Below are positions 42,877 to 52,149 of a DNA stretch of 64,000 nt, piece by piece. The DNA is from Candidatus Methylomicrobium oryzae (GTDB lineage: Bacteria > Pseudomonadota > Gammaproteobacteria > Methylococcales > Methylomonadaceae). Position numbers and translations under genes: made by a program. The notes beneath the pieces were generated by a model. The model saw only the letters and a program-made list of their open reading frames with translations, did no database searches and had not been told where the DNA came from. The stretch covers positions 124,001 through 188,000 of the forward strand of contig NZ_JAERVK010000003.1 in the NCBI RefSeq assembly GCF_016745425.1, read 5' to 3'. Positions within the stretch are counted from its first letter, which is position 1; each line of letters opens with the position of its first letter.

Positions 42877-45045
42877 TCAGGCCCTGACGCGTTCGAGTTT
42901 GACCACGATCGGCAGCTTTTTCAGCTTGCGCATGATTTCGGCCAGATGGACGCGGTTTTTGACGCTGAGCGTGATCAGGTCGACGCAGATCTTGTCGTCC
43001 TGATCGGCGACGCTGACGTTTTCGATGTTCGAATTCATTTCGGAGATTGCGGCCAGGATCGTGGCCAGTGTGCCGGTCCGGTTCATGACTTCGAGGCGCA
43101 ATTCGGCCGGAAATTCGGTGGTCAGATCCTGGCTCCATTCGACCTCCAGCCAGTTGGCCTGTTTTTTCCGGGTGTCGCTGCTGTTATGGCACTCGTTATG
43201 ATGGACGACGATGCCTTTGCCCGGATTGTAGAAGCCGACGATCGCATCGCCCGGAATCGGCCGGCAGCACTTTGCGAGGGTGATGATCATGCCTTCGGTA
43301 CCCTTGATGATTAAGGGGGCGGTGCGGGCCAGCTGCGTGTCTTCCAGCTTGAGCGCGCCGTGCACGTCGTCCTGGGAAAGCCGTTTGGCGATCAGGAACG
43401 GCATTTTGTTGCCGAGGCCGATATCCTCCAACAGGTCGTCCAGCGACGGTTTGGCGATGAGCTTGAGCAGGTCATGAATCCGCTTTTCATCGATCTGTTC
43501 GAGATGCAGGTCCATCGCCTGCAATTCTTTTTCGAGCAGGCGGCGGCCGAGCAGGATCGCCTCCTTGCGGTTGAAGTTTTTCAGGTAGCTGCGGATGCTC
43601 GAACGGGCTTTGGCGGTGATGACGAAGTTCAGCCACAACGGATTCGGCCGTGCCCACGGGGCCGTGATGATGTCGACCATCACGCCGTTTTCGAGTTTGG
43701 TCTGCAGCGGCGCGAGTTGTTTGTCGATGCGTGCGGAGATGCATTGATTGCCGATGTCGGTGTGCACCGCATAGGCGAAATCCACTACGGTCGAGCCGCG
43801 CGGCACTTTCACGATATTGCCTTTCGGCGTAAACACGAACACTTCCTGCGGGAACAGGTCGACCTTCAGGTTCTCGATGAATTCCAGGGAATCGCCGGCC
43901 GATTTCTGGATTTCGAGGATGTCTTTCAGCCATTCGTTCGCGCGCTTCTGGAATTTTTCGTGCTTGTCGTCGTCCGACTTGTACAGCCAGTGCGCGGCAA
44001 TCCCCGACTCGGCCATCCGGTGCATCTCGTGCGTGCGGATCTGGATTTCGAGCGGTACGCCGCCGGGGCCGATCAGGGTCGTATGCAGGGACTGATACCC
44101 GTTCGCCTTGGGCAGTGCGATGTAATCCTTGAAGCGGCCGGGTTTCGGGTTGTAGAGCGAATGCACGACGCCGATCGTCCGATAGCAGTCGTCGATCGTG
44201 TCGACGCAAATGCGGAAGGCGTACACGTCGAAAATGTCCGGCAAGGAAATTTTCTTGTGCCGCATTTTAGTATAAATGCTGTAGAGATTCTTTTCGCGGC
44301 CGGACACCTCGCACACGATGCCGGCTTGACTCATCCGGTTTTTGACCGAGTTTTCGACCGTATTGATCGTTTTCAGCCCGCTGCCGCGCGTTTTTTTGAC
44401 GGCCGTTTTCAGGATCGCATAACGTCTGGGATACATCGCTTCGAAGCTCAAGACTTCGAGGTGCTGCTGGATATTGTTCATGCCCAGCCGATTCGCGAGC
44501 GGCGCGTAGATATCCAGCGTTTCCTTGGCGATGCGCCGTTTTTTCTCGGACGGCATCACGCCGAGGGTCTGCATGTTGTGCAGCCGGTCGGCGAGCTTGA
44601 CCATGATGATCCGCAGATCGCGGGTCATCGCCATGAACATCTTGCGGACGTTCTCGGCCTGGGCCTCGGCCCGCGAAATGCCGTCGATCTTAGTCAGCTT
44701 GGTCACGCCGTCGACCAGTTCGGCGACATCGAGACTGAATTCGGCGGCCAATTCGGCCTTACTGATCGGGGTGTCTTCGATTACATCATGCAGAATCGCT
44801 GCCATGATGCAGTTGGCGTCCATCCGCATTTCGGCGAGGCTGATCGCCACCGCGACCGGATGGCAGATGTAAGCTTCGCCGCTTTTGCGGAATTGTCCCG
44901 AATGCGCCGTTGCACTGAATTCATAGGCCCGGACGCAGTCGTCGATCTGGGACGGGTCGAGATAGCCGCCCAGAATCTCGCATAAACGCCTGACCAGCTT
45001 GTCCTGGGGGCGTTCGAGTTCGATCGGATCGGCTATTTCCAACAT
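42877..45045 (-). CDS. spoT: Bifunctional (p)ppGpp synthase/hydrolase
   Basis: The product is 722 aa. Domains in order: HD hydrolase (HSGQFRKSGEAYICHP, AAILHDVIEDT), synthetase (GREKNLYSIYTKMRHK, DVYAFRICVDT), TGS (VFTPKGNIVKVPRGSTVVDF) and a C-terminal ACT (LEVMNRTGTLATILAAISE). The intact HD motif means it can degrade as well as make the alarmone. It follows rpoZ by 9 bases, the classical rpoZ-spoT pair. Confidence 0.95.
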   Translation of the reverse strand: MLEIADPIELERPQDKLVRRLCEILGGYLDPSQIDDCVRAYEFSATAHSGQFRKSGEAYICHPVAVAISLAEMRMDANCIMAAILHDVIEDTPISKAELAAEFSLDVAELVDGVTKLTKIDGISRAEAQAENVRKMFMAMTRDLRIIMVKLADRLHNMQTLGVMPSEKKRRIAKETLDIYAPLANRLGMNNIQQHLEVLSFEAMYPRRYAILKTAVKKTRGSGLKTINTVENSVKNRMSQAGIVCEVSGREKNLYSIYTKMRHKKISLPDIFDVYAFRICVDTIDDCYRTIGVVHSLYNPKPGRFKDYIALPKANGYQSLHTTLIGPGGVPLEIQIRTHEMHRMAESGIAAHWLYKSDDDKHEKFQKRANEWLKDILEIQKSAGDSLEFIENLKVDLFPQEVFVFTPKGNIVKVPRGSTVVDFAYAVHTDIGNQCISARIDKQLAPLQTKLENGVMVDIITAPWARPNPLWLNFVITAKARSSIRSYLKNFNRKEAILLGRRLLEKELQAMDLHLEQIDEKRIHDLLKLIAKPSLDDLLEDIGLGNKMPFLIAKRLSQDDVHGALKLEDTQLARTAPLIIKGTEGMIITLAKCCRPIPGDAIVGFYNPGKGIVVHHNECHNSSDTRKKQANWLEVEWSQDLTTEFPAELRLEVMNRTGTLATILAAISEMNSNIENVSVADQDDKICVDLITLSVKNRVHLAEIMRKLKKLPIVVKLERVRA

Positions 45046-45054
45046 ACATCAATC

Positions 45055-45294
45055 TCAGAATATCGGATTCGGATCGTGATGCTCGGTGGAGCGGTGCAGA
45101 GCACCGACATTATCCATGGTCACATGGCCCGCGGCGATTTCGCGCAGTGCAACGACGGTGTCCTTATCTTTGCCGCGCGGTACGAATTCATCCGCACCGC
45201 GACCCAGTTGGCGCGCGCGCGTTGCGGCCAACAGCACCAGCTTAAAGCGGTTCTCGACATGTTCCAAACAATCTTCAATCGTAACTCTGGCCAT
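45055..45294 (-). CDS. rpoZ: RNA polymerase omega subunit
   Basis: The product is 79 aa. It starts [20 protein letters not shown], almost invariant in the family, and contains [10 protein letters not shown]. Omega helps assemble RNA polymerase and contributes to a ppGpp site. It is followed at once by spoT. The usual upstream gmk is not here; pgk lies 261 bases away with hairpins between. Confidence 0.96.
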   Translation of the reverse strand: MARVTIEDCLEHVENRFKLVLLAATRARQLGRGADEFVPRGKDKDTVVALREIAAGHVTMDNVGALHRSTEHHDPNPIF

Positions 45295-45450
45295 CGGTAT
45301 CCTATTAAGTATGAGTTCAAAATCAATCCGATCATTTGACCGGCTTGACGGAGAATGGTTTTCTATTTTTTGATCAGTGCGTTACAAAACGCTTAAATGC
45401 ATTATATTAGCAATAACGGAATATTAGCAATATTGAACGCTGTTGGAAGC

Positions 45451-45527
45451 ATAGCCCCGGCTGTTAGCCGGGGCTATGCCGATTTGCCTTTTTCCCGGCA
45501 TTTTTGCCGGCCGGGAAAAGGCAGGGT
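45451..45527 (-). terminator. Two consecutive hairpins downstream of pgk
   Basis: The first is a perfect 12-bp stem, ATAGCCCCGGCT/AGCCGGGGCTAT, with a 3-base loop (45451-45477). The second (about 45484-45527) pairs TGCCTTTTTCCCGG with CCGGGAAAAGGCA around an inner CCGGC/GCCGG. They stand between the pgk stop and rpoZ and probably end pgk transcription. No clean T run follows the first. Confidence 0.6.
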
Positions 45528-45555
45528 GCGGAGCGGAGAAAATCTGCGTAGGGGA

Positions 45556-46731
45556 TTATTCGCCGCGCGTATTCAGGATCGCCACGGCCGGCAGTTCCTT
45601 GCCTTCGAGGAATTCGAGGAAAGCGCCGCCGCCGGTCGAAGTATAAGACACTTTGTCGCTGATGCCGTATTTGTCAATCGCGGCCAGCGTATCGCCGCCG
45701 CCGGCGATCGAGAATGCAGGCGATTCGGCGATTGCTTCGGCCAAGGCCTTGGTGCCGCCTCCGAACTGGTCGAATTCGAATACGCCGACCGGGCCGTTCC
45801 AGACGATCGTTTTCGCGGAAGCCAGAATTTCGGCGTATTGCTTCGCGGTTTCGGGCCCGATGTCCATGATCATGTCATCGTCTGCGACCTCATCGACTTT
45901 TTTGACGGTGGCGGCCGCGGTTTCGGAGAATTCCTTCGCGCAGACCACGTCGACCGGAATTGGAATGTCGGAGCCGTTTTGTTTCGCCATCGCGATCAGT
46001 TGTTTCGCTTCGCCGATCAGATCCGGTTCGTACAGCGATTTGCCGACCGGGAAACCGGCCGCCGCGATGAAGGTGTTCGCGATGCCGCCGCCGACGATCA
46101 ATTGGTCGACCTTTTCGGACAACGATTTCAATACGGTCAGTTTGGTCGATACTTTTGAGCCGCCGACGATCGCAACCAGCGGCTTGGCCGGGGTTTCCAG
46201 GGCGCGGCCGAGCGCGTCGAGTTCGCTGGCCAACAGCGGGCCCGCGCAGGCGACTTTCGCGAATTTCGCGACGCTGTGCGTCGAGGCCTGGGCGCGGTGC
46301 GCGGTGCCGAACGCATCCATCACGAACACGTCGCAGAGGGCGGCCATTTTCTGGCCCAGTTCATCCTTGTTCTTGCCTTCGCCGGCATTGAAACGGACGT
46401 TCTCGCACAGCACCACTTCGCCGGGTTGAATCTCGATGCCGTCGATCCAGTCTTTCTCCAGGCGGACCGGCTTGCCGAGCAGGTCGGACAGGCGGTCGGC
46501 GACCGGCTTCAAGGATGAGGCTTCATCATAGACGCCTTCTTCAGGGCGGCCGAGGTGCGACATTAGCATCACCGCCGCGCCTTTTTCCAGGGCCTGCTGA
46601 ATAGTCGGCACGCTGGCCTGGATACGGATATCGCTGGTGACTTTGCCGTTCTTGACCGGTACGTTCAAATCCTGACGAATCAATACGCGTTTGCCGGCCA
46701 AATCCAGATCAGCCATTCTTTTTACTGACAT
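45556..46731 (-). CDS. pgk: Phosphoglycerate kinase
   Basis: The product is 391 aa. It interconverts 1,3-bisphosphoglycerate and 3-phosphoglycerate with ATP. The N-terminal block [16 protein letters not shown] and SHLGRPEEG bind 3PG. The nucleotide site includes [14 protein letters not shown] and, near the C-terminus, [17 protein letters not shown]. Length is typical. It is probably its own transcript, with terminator hairpins after it. Confidence 0.96.
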   Translation of the reverse strand: MSVKRMADLDLAGKRVLIRQDLNVPVKNGKVTSDIRIQASVPTIQQALEKGAAVMLMSHLGRPEEGVYDEASSLKPVADRLSDLLGKPVRLEKDWIDGIEIQPGEVVLCENVRFNAGEGKNKDELGQKMAALCDVFVMDAFGTAHRAQASTHSVAKFAKVACAGPLLASELDALGRALETPAKPLVAIVGGSKVSTKLTVLKSLSEKVDQLIVGGGIANTFIAAAGFPVGKSLYEPDLIGEAKQLIAMAKQNGSDIPIPVDVVCAKEFSETAAATVKKVDEVADDDMIMDIGPETAKQYAEILASAKTIVWNGPVGVFEFDQFGGGTKALAEAIAESPAFSIAGGGDTLAAIDKYGISDKVSYTSTGGGAFLEFLEGKELPAVAILNTRGE

Positions 46732-46835
46732 ATTTTTTCTCTCTTGGTTTTAGTAAGGGGGCGAATCGGCTTATTATAAGATATCGGAGGCGGGTTAGTC
46801 TTGTTCGCATAGATTATGCAGTTAAGGTATCTTTA

Positions 46836-47984
46836 TCAGTATCCCGTCAATTCCACATACCCCTTTCCTTCGATTTCTTTCCCGTTCCAGCGGCCCCGAA
46901 CCGAAACCGCGCCTTCCCAATAGCGGTAGCTCAAATTCAGCTCCTGGTCGTTAATCAACGGCACGATTTCGAGCGAAAGCTTTTGGCCCGGCACGGAGAG
47001 GCGCCAGCGCGCAGGATAAGTGATCTTCGAGTGCGGGCTTTTCCAGTAGCCGAGTACTTCGACGACGACTTCCCGCTCGGTTAAAGGTAGCTTGCTTCGA
47101 TCAGCCAAAAACCAGGCGCCTGCACTGTTCGGGTCGGGTCGGCCGTCCTTGCGCCGGAACCGGTAGAACATCAGCTCGCTCTTATCGTCGAGCTGCAGTG
47201 CGAACCAGTCCCAGCCCGCCTGTTCTTTAGCCAGGGCGCTCGTGCTCCATTCCCGGTCCATCCAGCTTTCGCCGGTGACGCGGTGGATTTTGCCGCCTAC
47301 GGTGAGAATTCCGTTCGTAGCGATGCGCGGATAGGAGTAGTAATAGGAGGCATTGCCCGGTTCTGCGCTTTTTTGGCTCAAGCCCTTGTCGCCTTGCAGT
47401 ACGGGGGAATCTTGGGTTTCCAGATTCAGGTCGATCGCAAACGCTCCGCTTCGTGCCTGCAGGCGAATCGGAAAATCGACATCATCCCGGCTCTCGGCTT
47501 TCCAGTCGTACAGCCAGACACGGTAGCGATCGTTGCGTGCGCCGGCCAGCCCATTGGCGGCCCGGCTGAAGCGCTCGTCGGCAAAAAAGCCTCCGGTTTT
47601 CGCATCGGTCAGCGCGAAGTGCGCCATATACAGCTGGTTCGTGCGCCAAGCCGACTGCGACGCCGGCCGGTGCGGCGTCAGCGCAAAACGGAAAAAAGTC
47701 AGCTCGTAGCCGAACCGGCGCCTACCCTGGGTCTGCAGGTTACCGGTGAAATACCACCATTCGGTCCGGAAGCGCTCGTGCGGGCCGAAATCGTCGGGAA
47801 AAGAAAAAGGACGCGGCCGGTAAGCCCGCTCGAAGCCCGGATCGCCGGCAGACAGGGTATCGCTGAACGCATCGTCTTTCGGGGGCTCGACATCGGCCGG
47901 ATCCTTGTACCGAAACGTCATCAATCCTCCCCCTGCCGCCAACGCCAGCGCGATCGGCAAAAGCCACAGGCGTTTGCTCATCAT
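46836..47984 (-). CDS. attH: AttH-like lipocalin/CrtC-fold exported protein
   Basis: The product is 382 aa. It has an N-terminal hydrophobic anchor or signal (WLLPIALALAAGGGLM), then two lipocalin-like halves. Landmarks are EWWYFTGNLQTQGRRRFGYE, QLYMAHFALTD, GESWMDREWSTS and GWDWFALQLDD. This family includes AttH and carotenoid 1,2-hydratases. The ATGA overlap with the permease gene shows translational coupling. With the ABC genes it forms an AttEFGH-like set. A role in moving a lipid or hydrophobic molecule in the envelope is likely, by family only. Confidence 0.8.
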   Translation of the reverse strand: MMSKRLWLLPIALALAAGGGLMTFRYKDPADVEPPKDDAFSDTLSAGDPGFERAYRPRPFSFPDDFGPHERFRTEWWYFTGNLQTQGRRRFGYELTFFRFALTPHRPASQSAWRTNQLYMAHFALTDAKTGGFFADERFSRAANGLAGARNDRYRVWLYDWKAESRDDVDFPIRLQARSGAFAIDLNLETQDSPVLQGDKGLSQKSAEPGNASYYYSYPRIATNGILTVGGKIHRVTGESWMDREWSTSALAKEQAGWDWFALQLDDKSELMFYRFRRKDGRPDPNSAGAWFLADRSKLPLTEREVVVEVLGYWKSPHSKITYPARWRLSVPGQKLSLEIVPLINDQELNLSYRYWEGAVSVRGRWNGKEIEGKGYVELTGY

Positions 47985-50527
47985 TCCATCCTCAACGCTT
48001 CCGCGGGGTTGATACGCGCCATTTTACGGGCCGGCCACAGGCCGGCCAGGAGCGCGGCGCCGAACGCCAGCAGCAGGCCGTACAGCAGCATCTCCGGGTG
48101 GAAATGGAAAGCCATCGTCCAGCCGAAGGCACGCCGGTAGATCACGAAGATCAGTTCATACGCCACCAGGCAGCCGACCGGCAGTGCGAAAAGGCCGGCG
48201 CAGAGCCCCATCAGCCCGGTTTCTGTAGCGATCAGGCGGTACAATTGCGCCGGCGTCAGGCCGATCGCGCGGAGAATTCCGATCTGGCGGGCGCGTTCCA
48301 ACTGCAGGGCGGTTAACGCGCCGAACACGCCGATCATCGCGATTCCGGCCGCCAATCCGCGCAAGGTTTCGGTAATCGCGAAGGTTTGCTCGAAAACATG
48401 CATCGACGCCTCGTAGATGGCGCGGGCCGAGCGCAGAGTCTGTCCGGCGGAGAGCGTGCGGCGGATCGATTTTTCCAGTTCGGTGATACCGGCCTCTCTC
48501 CGAGCGTAAACGCCGATTCCCGTAAAACCCAGGTCCGGCCAATGCCGAAGATATTGCCGGCGGCTCATTGCGATGTGTCCCCGGTCGCCGCTGTAGTCGG
48601 CATAAATGCCGAGCACTTGATACATGGCGGGACCTGTGGGCGCCAGGAGGGTCAGCGTGTCGCCGAGCTTCAGCCGGTGGTGGTAGGCGAAAGCCTCGGT
48701 TACGAAAATGGTCGGCTTCTGCTCGAACCGTTCCCAGACCGCCTCGCTCTGCTGCAACAGCAGAAAACCGGCATGGGAACGTTCGTTCAAATCGAAAACC
48801 GCGGCCGGAAGCGGGCCCGTTGGAGCCGGCAACGAGGTGCGCAGGACGCTGCTCGTCGCATCGACCCCGGGCAGCGCCTGGATGGCCGCTTTCAGTTTGC
48901 GATTTTTGGCCGCCTTGCCGGGGGCGGCCGGGTTGCCGGTCAGGGTCACGTACAGGTCGCCCTGCAGGCTGGTTCGGATCCAGTCCGATACGGTTTGGCG
49001 GAAACTGGTGATCATCAGGTCCATTCCGATCGTCGCCGCGACCGCGATCATCAATGCCGCCATCGCGATGCCGGTGCGGCTGATCTCGGCCGAGATCAGC
49101 CGCACCGGCAGGCGGCCGATAATGCTCCGGCTCTCGACCAGCCGGCCGATCCCTTGCATCAGCCCCAGGGTTGCGGCCGGCGTTAAGAGCGCAAAGCCGG
49201 CCATCAAGAGAAAAATGCCGGCCAGACTGAAACGGATGCTGGACTCGGAGAGTTCGATCACCGCCAGCCCCAAAGCGATCAGCAGCAGCCCGAATCCCAA
49301 ACCCAGCCGGACCATCCGTTTCGAACCGGACTCCAGCCGGGAACGCGCCAGCGCGGCGGCGGGCGACACCTGGGTCGCTTCGAAGGCGGGAGGCAGCACG
49401 GCCAACAGGCTGGCGCCGATGCCGAGCGCGACCGCTTTGAAGATTTGTTCCGGCGCGATCAGCAAAGTATCTGAGCCGGTTGCGAAATAAACGCTGCTTA
49501 GCGTGGCCGAGACCGAAGGCAACAAAAACCGGCCGATTCCGATTCCGGCGAGCGTGCCGAGGAGGGTGCCGATCACTGCCAGCAGCAGGGCTTCTCGCAG
49601 AATCAGTCCGAAGATTTCCCAGCGCGTGACGCCGAGCGCGCGCAGAATGCCGATCAGTCCGCGCCGCTGCACGACCAGGAAAAGCATGGCGTTATAGATC
49701 AGGAACAGTCCGACCAGCAGCGACAACAGGCCCAAAGCCTTCAGGTTGACTGAAAACGCCTCCGTCATTTCGCGCGCGGCTTGCGCCTGCGTTTCTACCG
49801 CCGTAATCCGGAGGTTTTCGGGCAGGGCGCGGCGGATTTTTTCCAGAATCGGCCCTTGTTCGGCGCCTTCGGGCAGCATCAGCTCGATCCGGCTGAGCCT
49901 GCCGTAGAGTCCCGTCAGTTCCTGGACGGTCGCGATGTCGGCGACGATCACTTTGTCGAGCAGCTGTTCCGCAACGGCATCCGAAGCTTCGATCAGCCCG
50001 ATTATTGTCAATACATGAAGACCGGTTGCGGTCCGGATCAGAAAAGTATCGCCGGCAGCCGCGTGCAGGCGCCGGGCGGTCCGTTCGCCGATCAGCACCC
50101 CGTTGGGTTCCGTCAGCAGTTTCCGCAAGAGCCGGCCGGAGTCGCCGCCAGCCGACTGTTTCTGCCAGGCTGCCCGAAAGTCTTTTTCGATCAGGGGATC
50201 GATGCCGTACAGCGTGTAGCGGTCGTCGGAATCCGGGGCGAGGGCGACATCATCGCGGATCAGGGGCGCCATGTTCCGGATGCCCTGCTCGACGCGCAGC
50301 CGGATATAAAGTTGTTCGTCCAGCCCTTCATCCTCGCCGATCACATGCGTCGCCCGGCCCGACACCGCTTCGCCGGCCAGTGCGAACGAGCGGAATGCGC
50401 TTTCCAGCGCCAGGTCGACCGCGACGACGACGGCCACGCCCAGCGCGACGCCGAGCAGGGCCAGAACCAATTGGCCCGGGTGGCGAAACAGGTGGTTGCG
50501 GCTGCTGCGCCTAAGCAGGCCGGCCAT
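47981..50527 (-). CDS. FtsX-family ABC transporter permease (AttFG-like, fused)
   Basis: The product is 848 aa with ten or so membrane helices: one N-terminal, two FtsX core blocks (about 265-400 and 740-848) and central helices. Large periplasmic domains lie between them. The terminal blocks FLIYNAMLFLVVQRRGLIGILRALG and GVFGALTALQLERARQIGILRAIGLTP are diagnostic. Permeases of this class (MacB/LolC-like) use ATP for mechanical work on the periplasmic side rather than transport through a pore. Agrobacterium encodes the two halves as separate permease genes; here they are one chain. It overlaps the ATPase by 17 bases. Confidence 0.88.
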   Translation of the reverse strand: MAGLLRRSSRNHLFRHPGQLVLALLGVALGVAVVVAVDLALESAFRSFALAGEAVSGRATHVIGEDEGLDEQLYIRLRVEQGIRNMAPLIRDDVALAPDSDDRYTLYGIDPLIEKDFRAAWQKQSAGGDSGRLLRKLLTEPNGVLIGERTARRLHAAAGDTFLIRTATGLHVLTIIGLIEASDAVAEQLLDKVIVADIATVQELTGLYGRLSRIELMLPEGAEQGPILEKIRRALPENLRITAVETQAQAAREMTEAFSVNLKALGLLSLLVGLFLIYNAMLFLVVQRRGLIGILRALGVTRWEIFGLILREALLLAVIGTLLGTLAGIGIGRFLLPSVSATLSSVYFATGSDTLLIAPEQIFKAVALGIGASLLAVLPPAFEATQVSPAAALARSRLESGSKRMVRLGLGFGLLLIALGLAVIELSESSIRFSLAGIFLLMAGFALLTPAATLGLMQGIGRLVESRSIIGRLPVRLISAEISRTGIAMAALMIAVAATIGMDLMITSFRQTVSDWIRTSLQGDLYVTLTGNPAAPGKAAKNRKLKAAIQALPGVDATSSVLRTSLPAPTGPLPAAVFDLNERSHAGFLLLQQSEAVWERFEQKPTIFVTEAFAYHHRLKLGDTLTLLAPTGPAMYQVLGIYADYSGDRGHIAMSRRQYLRHWPDLGFTGIGVYARREAGITELEKSIRRTLSAGQTLRSARAIYEASMHVFEQTFAITETLRGLAAGIAMIGVFGALTALQLERARQIGILRAIGLTPAQLYRLIATETGLMGLCAGLFALPVGCLVAYELIFVIYRRAFGWTMAFHFHPEMLLYGLLLAFGAALLAGLWPARKMARINPAEALRME

Positions 50528-51221
50528 CGCCCCGCTCTACCGCTTGCAGCTTGCGGTCGCCGATCGCGTAAAGCCGATTTTCCTTACCGATCATTTCCGG
50601 GCTGTGGGTCACCATGATCAGAGTCTTGCCGGCGTGCTGCACCAATTCATCCAGCATGGCGAGGACGGTCCTGCCGGTGTCGAGGTCCAGGTTGCCGGTC
50701 GGTTCGTCGGCCAGGATCAGGTCGGGATCGTGGATCAGCGCCCGCGCGACTGCGACCCGCTGCTGTTCGCCGCCGGACAGGCGGTCAGGATACGCGCCTC
50801 TGTGCGCTTGCAGCGCCAATTTGTCGAGCATGTCGGCGACTTTGAGCCGTTCCTGCCGGGTGATCCGTTTCCGGGTCAGTTCCAAAGGCAGCAGCAGGTT
50901 CTCTTCGACCGTCAGCGTCGGGATCAGGTTGTAATTCTGGAAAATGAAGCCGATATGGCGGCGGCGGAACAGCGTGCGCCGATGCTCGGACTGGCGGGTC
51001 AGATTGACGCCGTTCGCGATCACTTCGCCGCTGTCCGGCTGGTCGATTCCGGCGATCAGGTTCAGGAAAGTCGACTTTCCCGAGCCGCTGCGGCCCAGCA
51101 GCACGATGCACTCGCTCTGCCGCACGTCGAGATTCAAATCCTCGAAAATCACGCGCCGTCCGCCGGGTTCGGGATAACTCTTGCGTAACTGCTTGAGCTG
51201 GAGGACGCAATGGCTCGGCAT
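50511..51221 (-). CDS. LolD/MacB-type ABC transporter ATPase (AttE-like)
   Basis: The product is 236 aa. Walker A is GRSGSGKSTFLNLIAG, the signature is RLSGGEQQRVAVARAL, Walker B is LILADEPTGNLD and the switch His is in VTHSP. It powers the FtsX-type permease it overlaps. The start at 51221 follows GGGGAT; a longer frame to 51293 adds sequence with no homology. The three-gene operon is ATPase, permease, lipocalin-like protein. Confidence 0.93.
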   Translation of the reverse strand: MPSHCVLQLKQLRKSYPEPGGRRVIFEDLNLDVRQSECIVLLGRSGSGKSTFLNLIAGIDQPDSGEVIANGVNLTRQSEHRRTLFRRRHIGFIFQNYNLIPTLTVEENLLLPLELTRKRITRQERLKVADMLDKLALQAHRGAYPDRLSGGEQQRVAVARALIHDPDLILADEPTGNLDLDTGRTVLAMLDELVQHAGKTLIMVTHSPEMIGKENRLYAIGDRKLQAVERGDGRPA

Positions 51222-51602
51222 GATGATCCCCGGATGAAAAGCAAGCGAAAGAAGCTGAATGCTGATTCGACAAGCGCTATGCGAAAGGTTCAACTAAGGA
51301 TTCGGCCCGGCAAGTTTAACATCCCACCGAGTAGAGGCAATCGGCCGAGCCGGCAGGCCATCAGGCTCGCCTCATCTTGAGACGCGGGTGGGAGGGATGG
51401 TCAGCCGATCGCTATCTGGATCGCCTTGCGTGATGACATGCCGGAGACGCACAGTTGGGTGCCAGCTTGCGTCTTGGTTTGTGCGCCGGCCGCAAAGCTC
51501 ATGCGGCGCAGGTTATCGTCACGAACTCTCATCTCCAAGCAAAATATCAGGACTGATTGGCAGGACACGCGGTAAGCTCCCTACAATCCCCCTCAGATGC
51601 TC
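51222..51602. other. Intergenic region, nothing recognised
   Basis: These 381 bases lie upstream of the ABC operon and downstream of the TerB-like gene. A plus-strand frame (51388-51606) has no ribosome site or family features. No repeats were seen. Confidence 0.45.
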
Positions 51603-52052
51603 TTAAAGATGATCAACGCGGTGCTTTGCCATAATAAAATCCACATGGGGCACATAAAGCAATTCGGCTAATTTCCGTACCAGATATTCTTCTTCCGGGT
51701 CTAATTTGCCATCCACAAGCGCAATCTTCCAGAGTGATTCGATCAGTTGGATCTTCTGTTCCAAAGTGCAGCGTTTGTTGATCAGCGAGGTAAATTGGAA
51801 ATAATCAGTGGCCTGCTTGTTTTTCTGTTCGGCAGATGCGATTAAAGCCGCTGCCTGGTCCGTGGTTAAAGAGAAGCTCTGCTTTACCAGGGTTAAAATC
51901 AGCTCCCGTTCTTTAGCTTCACCGGTGTCATCCATTGCCATAATCTCCAGGAACAAAGCGATGCTTGCGATTTGCAATTGCTCTTCCTCGGACATTTCAG
52001 GCGCCGATAAAGCAAAATGTTGTTCAAAAAAAATTTTAATTTGGGTCAACAT
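51603..52052 (-). CDS. TerB-like helical protein
   Basis: The product is 149 aa, all helical. The central acidic motif MAMDDTGEAKERELI and the later ALVDGKLDPEEEYLVRKLAEL are typical of the TerB fold, where paired acidic helices can bind metal. TerB-type proteins act with envelope stress or tellurite systems, but singletons like this have no assigned function. The start at 52052 opens MLTQIKIFFEQHF. It is 97 bases after the eptA-like gene stop, same strand. Confidence 0.75.
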   Translation of the reverse strand: MLTQIKIFFEQHFALSAPEMSEEEQLQIASIALFLEIMAMDDTGEAKERELILTLVKQSFSLTTDQAAALIASAEQKNKQATDYFQFTSLINKRCTLEQKIQLIESLWKIALVDGKLDPEEEYLVRKLAELLYVPHVDFIMAKHRVDHL

Positions 52053-52149
52053 GGTGAGCAATGTAAATGATGCATGGGGCACTCGCCTCAAACTCGACAA
52101 TCTTTAACCTGCGTATGCGTATCGGTCTATTAATAAGGGATTCGACAGA

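Noticed and set aside
43360-44985. 541-residue plus-strand frame
   Set aside because: It is fully antisense to spoT; no domain is recognisable.
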